A stretch of DNA of 64,000 nt from Vibrio ishigakensis. GTDB lineage: Bacteria; Pseudomonadota; Gammaproteobacteria; Enterobacterales; Vibrionaceae. Position 1 is the first letter of the stretch. Each line of letters starts with the position of its first letter. Shown piece by piece: positions 60,101 through 64,000 of the stretch. Location: the NCBI RefSeq assembly GCF_024347675.1, contig NZ_AP024881.1:2046001-2110000 (forward strand), given 5' to 3'. Made by a program: the position numbers and the translations under genes. The notes under the pieces are model-generated. The model did not search any database. It saw only the letters and a list, made by a program, of their open reading frames with translations, and had not been told where the DNA came from.

Positions 60101-61252
60101 TTGAGCTTTTCTTCCATAAACAAGTTGGGGCTGACAGTGAGCATGTTAACTTTACTCTCTCTGTTCGCTCTGCCTTTTGTCCAGCTACAACCTAATCGAA
60201 TCATGCCTGGTGAGGGTTACTATCTTATTGAGGTAACACCAATGCCCGTATATTTGATTTTTTTAGCGCTAGCACTACTGATGATTTTGTGTTCTTCAAT
60301 CACCAGAATAGCTACGCCACAACTTGCCATTTGCTTTATTACCGCTTTGTTTCTACTTATTAACTCAGGAAGCAGTGCCAATGAATTACTTAGTGACTCC
60401 ACTCCTTTTGCTCGAGTTTCCTTAGGTAGCGCTTTCTGGACAAGCTTATTTTTGATTGGATTACTGATTACTGATGCTATCATAAAGCTAGGTATTAGTG
60501 GTTTAAAACGTCTACTATTCGTCACTTTGACAGTCAGTATTGTATTAGCTGCCCTTAGTCTCGGCCTCTTGGACAACTTATCACTTATCAAGGAGTACCA
60601 AAACCAAACTACTTTCTGGCAACAAGCTATTCGCCACCTCCAGCTATCTTTCGGTAGCTTAATCCCAGCCGTAATCATCGGTATTCCACTCGGTATAAAA
60701 TGCCACCGTTCGCCCACGATTCGAAGCGCTGTTATGCCCATCTTAAACATACTGCAAACTATCCCAAGTTTAGCTATGTTTGGTATTTTAATGATTCCTT
60801 TGAGCTATGTTGCTTCAAATTTCCCCATAGCGGCTGAGTTTGGAATCAAAGGCATTGGAGCCGCACCTGCTGTAATTGCTCTATTTTTCTATTCTCTCTT
60901 ACCCGTTGTCAGTAATACCACCGCTGGGTTCGACAAGCTTGATGCAAAAACACGCGATGCAGCCCGAGGAATGGGAATGAATGATAGGCAGTTACTCTAT
61001 CGAATTGAACTTCCACTCTCAATACCCACCATTTTATCCGGGATCCGTATTGTCGTAACCATGAATATTGGTTTAGTGGCCGTTGCAGGTTTAATTGGGG
61101 GTGGTGGATTCGGCACTTATATTTTCCAAGGGTTAGGGCAAACAGCGACAGACCTAATTATTTTAGGTGCGCTTCCTACTCTCTTTTTATCTTTTCTCTC
61201 TGCTGTCATAATTGATGCCATCATTGAAGTGACCAAAGACAAACGATCATGA
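60101..61252 (+). CDS. yehY: Osmoprotectant ABC transporter permease (YehY type)
   Basis: A 383-residue permease, near the 385 residues of E. coli YehY. N-terminal membrane helices precede the binding-protein-dependent transport domain: AIRHLQLSFGSLIPAVIIGI, LQTIPSLAMFGILMIPL, DAKTRDAARGMGMNDRQLLY and IELPLSIPTILSGIRIVV, GLIGGGGFGTYIFQGLG. The start is probably TTG 60101; ATG 60143 would cut into the first helix. Overlaps the ATPase gene by four bases. Confidence 0.9.
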   Translation: MSFSSINKLGLTVSMLTLLSLFALPFVQLQPNRIMPGEGYYLIEVTPMPVYLIFLALALLMILCSSITRIATPQLAICFITALFLLINSGSSANELLSDSTPFARVSLGSAFWTSLFLIGLLITDAIIKLGISGLKRLLFVTLTVSIVLAALSLGLLDNLSLIKEYQNQTTFWQQAIRHLQLSFGSLIPAVIIGIPLGIKCHRSPTIRSAVMPILNILQTIPSLAMFGILMIPLSYVASNFPIAAEFGIKGIGAAPAVIALFFYSLLPVVSNTTAGFDKLDAKTRDAARGMGMNDRQLLYRIELPLSIPTILSGIRIVVTMNIGLVAVAGLIGGGGFGTYIFQGLGQTATDLIILGALPTLFLSFLSAVIIDAIIEVTKDKRS

Positions 61253-62193
61253 TTGAACTTCGAGCACTAAATAAACGCTTCGGTCAACAAAATGCTGTTG
61301 AAAACGTCTCTTTGACCGTGGAAACAGGCCAGTTTTGCACCTTAATAGGTACATCAGGTTGCGGCAAATCGACGACACTAAAAATGATCAACCGATTAAT
61401 TGAACCAACTTCAGGTAACGTTTTAATCAACGGGCAAGACGCATCTTCTTTACCTGCAGAGTCACTGCGCCGCAGAGTTGGCTATGCCATCCAAGGGGTT
61501 GGCCTTTTTCCACATCGCAATACTTTCGACAATATCGCCACTGTTCCTTCGCTTTTAGGGTGGGATAAACAACAGATCACTGAACGCGTTGAAGAACTGC
61601 TTGGGCTATTCCATTTAGATTACGCACGCTTTGCTACTAAGTATCCCCACCAGCTTTCAGGGGGAGAGCAACAACGCGTGGGTGTAGCCAGAGCGTTAGC
61701 GGCAAAGCCTGAATTACTATTAATGGATGAACCGTTCGGTGCTTTAGACCCACTCACTCGAGATCGATTACAAGATGAAATACGCAGCATCCAAAAGATA
61801 CTCGGTATCACGACTATCATGGTCACGCACGACATAGACGAAGCAATAAAAATGGCCGATGTTGTTGCCGTTATGGATAAGGGCTCGTTGCTGCAATTTG
61901 ATAGTCCAGAAAATTTACTACGAAACCCTCGTCCAGGTTTTGTAAGTAACATGGTTGGAGGACTAGATCGTTCTTTAAGGCTACTTACTTTAAGCCAAGT
62001 TGGTGACATTATGTCAACCAACTTATCAAACAGCACAGGATTACCTCTAATATCTGCTGATACTAACTTAAGAGACGCAGTCTCTATGCATATCTGGGAA
62101 GGTGTACACAATTTGGCGGTGGCTAACGCCGATGGACACGTTATAGGAACTGTTTCTCTTGAAGATATACTCAAAAGGGGAGCCAAGTTATGA
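61249..62193 (+). CDS. yehX: Osmoprotectant ABC transporter ATPase (YehX type)
   Basis: A 314-residue ABC ATPase. Walker A GTSGCGKSTTLKMINRL, signature LSGGEQQRVGVARALA, Walker B LLLMDEPFGALDPLTRD and switch His TTIMVTHDIDEAIKMADVVA. Residues 250-310 contain one CBS-like regulatory motif (SADTNLRDAVSMHIWEGVHN, GTVSLEDILKRG). Both ends overlap the neighbouring genes by four bases, so translation is coupled. Confidence 0.93.
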   Translation: MIELRALNKRFGQQNAVENVSLTVETGQFCTLIGTSGCGKSTTLKMINRLIEPTSGNVLINGQDASSLPAESLRRRVGYAIQGVGLFPHRNTFDNIATVPSLLGWDKQQITERVEELLGLFHLDYARFATKYPHQLSGGEQQRVGVARALAAKPELLLMDEPFGALDPLTRDRLQDEIRSIQKILGITTIMVTHDIDEAIKMADVVAVMDKGSLLQFDSPENLLRNPRPGFVSNMVGGLDRSLRLLTLSQVGDIMSTNLSNSTGLPLISADTNLRDAVSMHIWEGVHNLAVANADGHVIGTVSLEDILKRGAKL

Positions 62194-62930
62194 GCAAACC
62201 CCGTTTTAGATCTTGGTTTGCTTTATTACTACCGCTAATGGTGTTAGTTACCCTCATAACATGGATAGAGTTACTCGAACCTGTACTCACTTATTTCAAC
62301 CACAACGACGCCCCCGCTATTTACTATAGGGACACCTTCGCAAACCTTGTATTTTGGCATATGTTGATTGTTTTTCTCGCGATAGGTTTAGCAACGATTG
62401 TTGCTTTGCTTTGTGGTATTTTTGTTACTCGTGATTTTGGCCGAGATTTTCTACCATTGGCTAGAGCGTTAGCCAATCTAGGACAAACATTTCCACCCGT
62501 TGCCGTACTCGCCTTAGCTATCCCTTCTCTAGGCTTCGGATTGAAACCCACGTTAGTTGCGTTGTTTCTCTATGGGTTATTACCTATTTTTGAAAACACC
62601 GTAACAGGGCTCCAGCAAACGCCTAAAAGTATTTTAGAAGCAGCTAAAGGAATGGGGATGAGTCCTCTTCAACAACTACGTAAAGTAGAGTTACCTTTGG
62701 CACTACCTCTGATTATTTCGGGAATTCGAACCTCAATGATCATAAGTATTGGTACGGCAACAATTGGATCTACAGTTGCTTCTAAAGGTTTGGGTGAAGT
62801 TATTATTGCAGGACTCTTAACTGACAACATGGCGTTTATTCTGCAAGGAGGTGTCATCGTGGCATTAATCGCAGTCATTTCTGACCAAGCACTTCTAAAG
62901 ATCGAAAACCGTTTGACGCTGAAGACATGA
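62190..62930 (+). CDS. yehW: Osmoprotectant ABC transporter permease (YehW type)
   Basis: A 246-residue permease with about six helices: WHMLIVFLAIGLATIVALLC, ALANLGQTFPPVAVLALAIP, GLLPIFENTVTGLQQTPKSI, LEAAKGMGMSPLQQLRKVEL, PLALPLIISGIRTSMIISIG, VASKGLGEVIIAGLL. Together with YehY it makes the heteromeric channel. Last gene of the operon. Confidence 0.93.
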   Translation: MSKPRFRSWFALLLPLMVLVTLITWIELLEPVLTYFNHNDAPAIYYRDTFANLVFWHMLIVFLAIGLATIVALLCGIFVTRDFGRDFLPLARALANLGQTFPPVAVLALAIPSLGFGLKPTLVALFLYGLLPIFENTVTGLQQTPKSILEAAKGMGMSPLQQLRKVELPLALPLIISGIRTSMIISIGTATIGSTVASKGLGEVIIAGLLTDNMAFILQGGVIVALIAVISDQALLKIENRLTLKT

Positions 62931-63009
62931 AATCTTGTTAAAGGGGCGTGTCAATTGAGAAAAAACAAGACAGTTAGAAGCACACCGCTTATTTCACTTG
63001 AGTAAAAAC

Positions 63010-63035
63010 AATCTGCCCAATAATATAGGCAGATT
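63010..63035 (-). terminator. Terminator after the Dyp peroxidase gene
   Basis: AATCTGCC and GGCAGATT form a stem; on the minus strand it is followed by GTTTTTA. It lies about 35 bases after the peroxidase stop and between the convergent yehW and peroxidase genes. Confidence 0.7.
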
Positions 63036-63071
63036 ACGCTGTGAAGGAGACCATAGTCAAAAAACTATTGG

Positions 63072-63965
63072 CTATATTGAAAGTAGCAAGCTTTCACTTG
63101 GTGCAAAGAAATAAGCACCTGTTTTGGCTTGTGAAAAGTTAAGTATCATATCCGTTACCCCATCGATTTCACCATACATGCTCTTAAGCATTTTATCCAT
63201 GTTGTACAACCGCGCGCAGTACCCAACAAAATAGAGTCCATGATCTTCACTCACCATGCCATAAGGCATACTATGACGAAGCATTTTTAAACCTTTGCCA
63301 TTCTCTTTGAGATCTACTCTTCCCACATGTGAGTTGTTAGGTACATCATCCAACTCTACAGAATCCGGTTTTGTGCGGCCAATCATACGCTCTTGCTTGT
63401 TTTGTTCGAGTTTATGCCATGGCTTTAGATTATGGGCAAATTTTTGTACCATCACATAACTGCCTCCGGCAAACTTACCTTCAGCTATTAGGGCAACGGT
63501 TGCGCGATCATCGTCCGTTGGGTTTTCTGTACCATCAATGAAACCGGTCATATCTCGGTCGTCTAGATAACGGTAACCTTGTACTTCGTCGACAATTTTC
63601 ACGTGTTCACCAACCTGCTTCAAAAATGATTGCATAAGTTCAAAGTGAAGGTCAGGCCGAGCAGAATGGAAATGCAAAAATACATGCGCATCAGTAGCGG
63701 GAGCCACTATGTTATTCTTACCATAGCCGGGGAAAGTAATCAGCTCACTTGGCGAAGCAGAATGAATGTCAGACCAAAAATCCGCAGAAAATGAAATAGC
63801 TAAGTGAATACTCGATTGTTCATTGTCGGCTCTTATCTGTTGTGTACTTTTATATAGAGTCTTTAATGACTCAATGACCTGTTGATGGCTAGACGTGATA
63901 TTTAATAAAACAAAATGTGCAAAGCGTTCATTTCCAGGAAGAATTGCAGATTGAGGGACTGACAT
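63072..63965 (-). CDS. Dyp-type peroxidase (YfeX-like)
   Basis: A 297-residue heme peroxidase of the Dyp family. The distal GxxDG motif is GFIDGTENP (about residue 140), with the proximal heme His in NNSHVGRVDLKE and the Arg in LRHSMPYGM. No Tat or Sec signal, so cytoplasmic like YfeX. These enzymes use H2O2 to oxidise dyes and porphyrinogens. ATG 63965 (MSVPQSAILPGN) fits the family N-terminus. Confidence 0.93.
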   Translation of the reverse strand: MSVPQSAILPGNERFAHFVLLNITSSHQQVIESLKTLYKSTQQIRADNEQSSIHLAISFSADFWSDIHSASPSELITFPGYGKNNIVAPATDAHVFLHFHSARPDLHFELMQSFLKQVGEHVKIVDEVQGYRYLDDRDMTGFIDGTENPTDDDRATVALIAEGKFAGGSYVMVQKFAHNLKPWHKLEQNKQERMIGRTKPDSVELDDVPNNSHVGRVDLKENGKGLKMLRHSMPYGMVSEDHGLYFVGYCARLYNMDKMLKSMYGEIDGVTDMILNFSQAKTGAYFFAPSESLLLSI

Positions 63966-64000
63966 GATTTAACTCCAAAATAACGTTTATAGTGATAATT

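Noticed and set aside
1..64000. CRISPR arrays, rRNA genes or complete tRNA genes
   Set aside because: No regularly spaced direct repeats and no cloverleaf or rRNA-like stretch was found; only the tRNA-end-like piece at 38197 remains.

Overview
The window reads as a gammaproteobacterium of the Vibrio type, probably the smaller chromosome. The close transaldolase/transketolase pair, the SorC- and DeoR-type regulators, the TRAP and OsmF/Yeh transporters, a PL7 alginate lyase and moderate A+T content all fit a marine Vibrio; this is inferred from gene content, not from a marker gene. No rRNA gene, complete tRNA gene or CRISPR array was seen.

Region 1 (1-12.7 kb): the end of an rRNA methyltransferase gene (rlmF), then an eleven-gene minus-strand operon read from rpiB-like (10208) to a ribB/ribA-like fusion (486). 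It encodes a TRAP importer, a PdxA2-like dehydrogenase, a DhaK/DhaL kinase, a divergent triose-phosphate isomerase, an RpiB-like isomerase, an AEC transporter, a xylose-isomerase-like TIM barrel and a RibB-type enzyme. A class II fructose-bisphosphatase (glpX) and a SorC-family regulator are read divergently. The set looks like a catabolic module for four-carbon sugars and sugar acids (erythrulose-type plus threonate/erythronate-type chemistry) in a combination I do not recognise.

Region 2 (12.7-17.1 kb): small membrane proteins, a VOC protein whose promoter carries a convincing SoxR box, soxR, a PL7 alginate lyase, a LysM/CHAP-like hydrolase and D-lactate dehydrogenase.

Region 3 (17.4-36.9 kb): rare-sugar catabolism. 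Cluster A has a DeoR regulator, fucA, fucK and a ribose-type ABC importer. Cluster B has a LacI regulator, D-ribulokinase-like FGGY kinase, FucI-like isomerase, a second ABC importer and fucU. Transketolase and transaldolase lie between them. An identical 20-bp palindrome precedes the ABC operon of cluster A and the kinase operon of cluster B, so the clusters are probably co-controlled and may share one isomerase and one mutarotase.

Region 4 (37-55.8 kb): an accessory island. It starts near a tRNA-3'-end-like sequence and a P4-type tyrosine integrase, and carries mostly unknown genes (a 523-residue protein, an OGG-fold DNA glycosylase-like protein, a WYL regulator, an ankyrin/Sel1 protein, an orphan pilin, a second short recombinase with a micro-operon), a decayed IS3-type element in a phosphoesterase gene, and four copies of a roughly 45-60-bp imperfect palindrome. 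At 53.3-54.7 kb there are two secreted peptides built of WEDPSNKTGGGY-like repeats, with a 56-residue WEDP-containing peptide between them. I do not recognise this family.

Region 5 (55.9-64 kb): a flavin disulfide oxidoreductase/glutaredoxin/membrane-protein operon, an IS481-type transposase remnant, an OsmF-YehYXW-type osmoprotectant ABC importer and a Dyp-type peroxidase.
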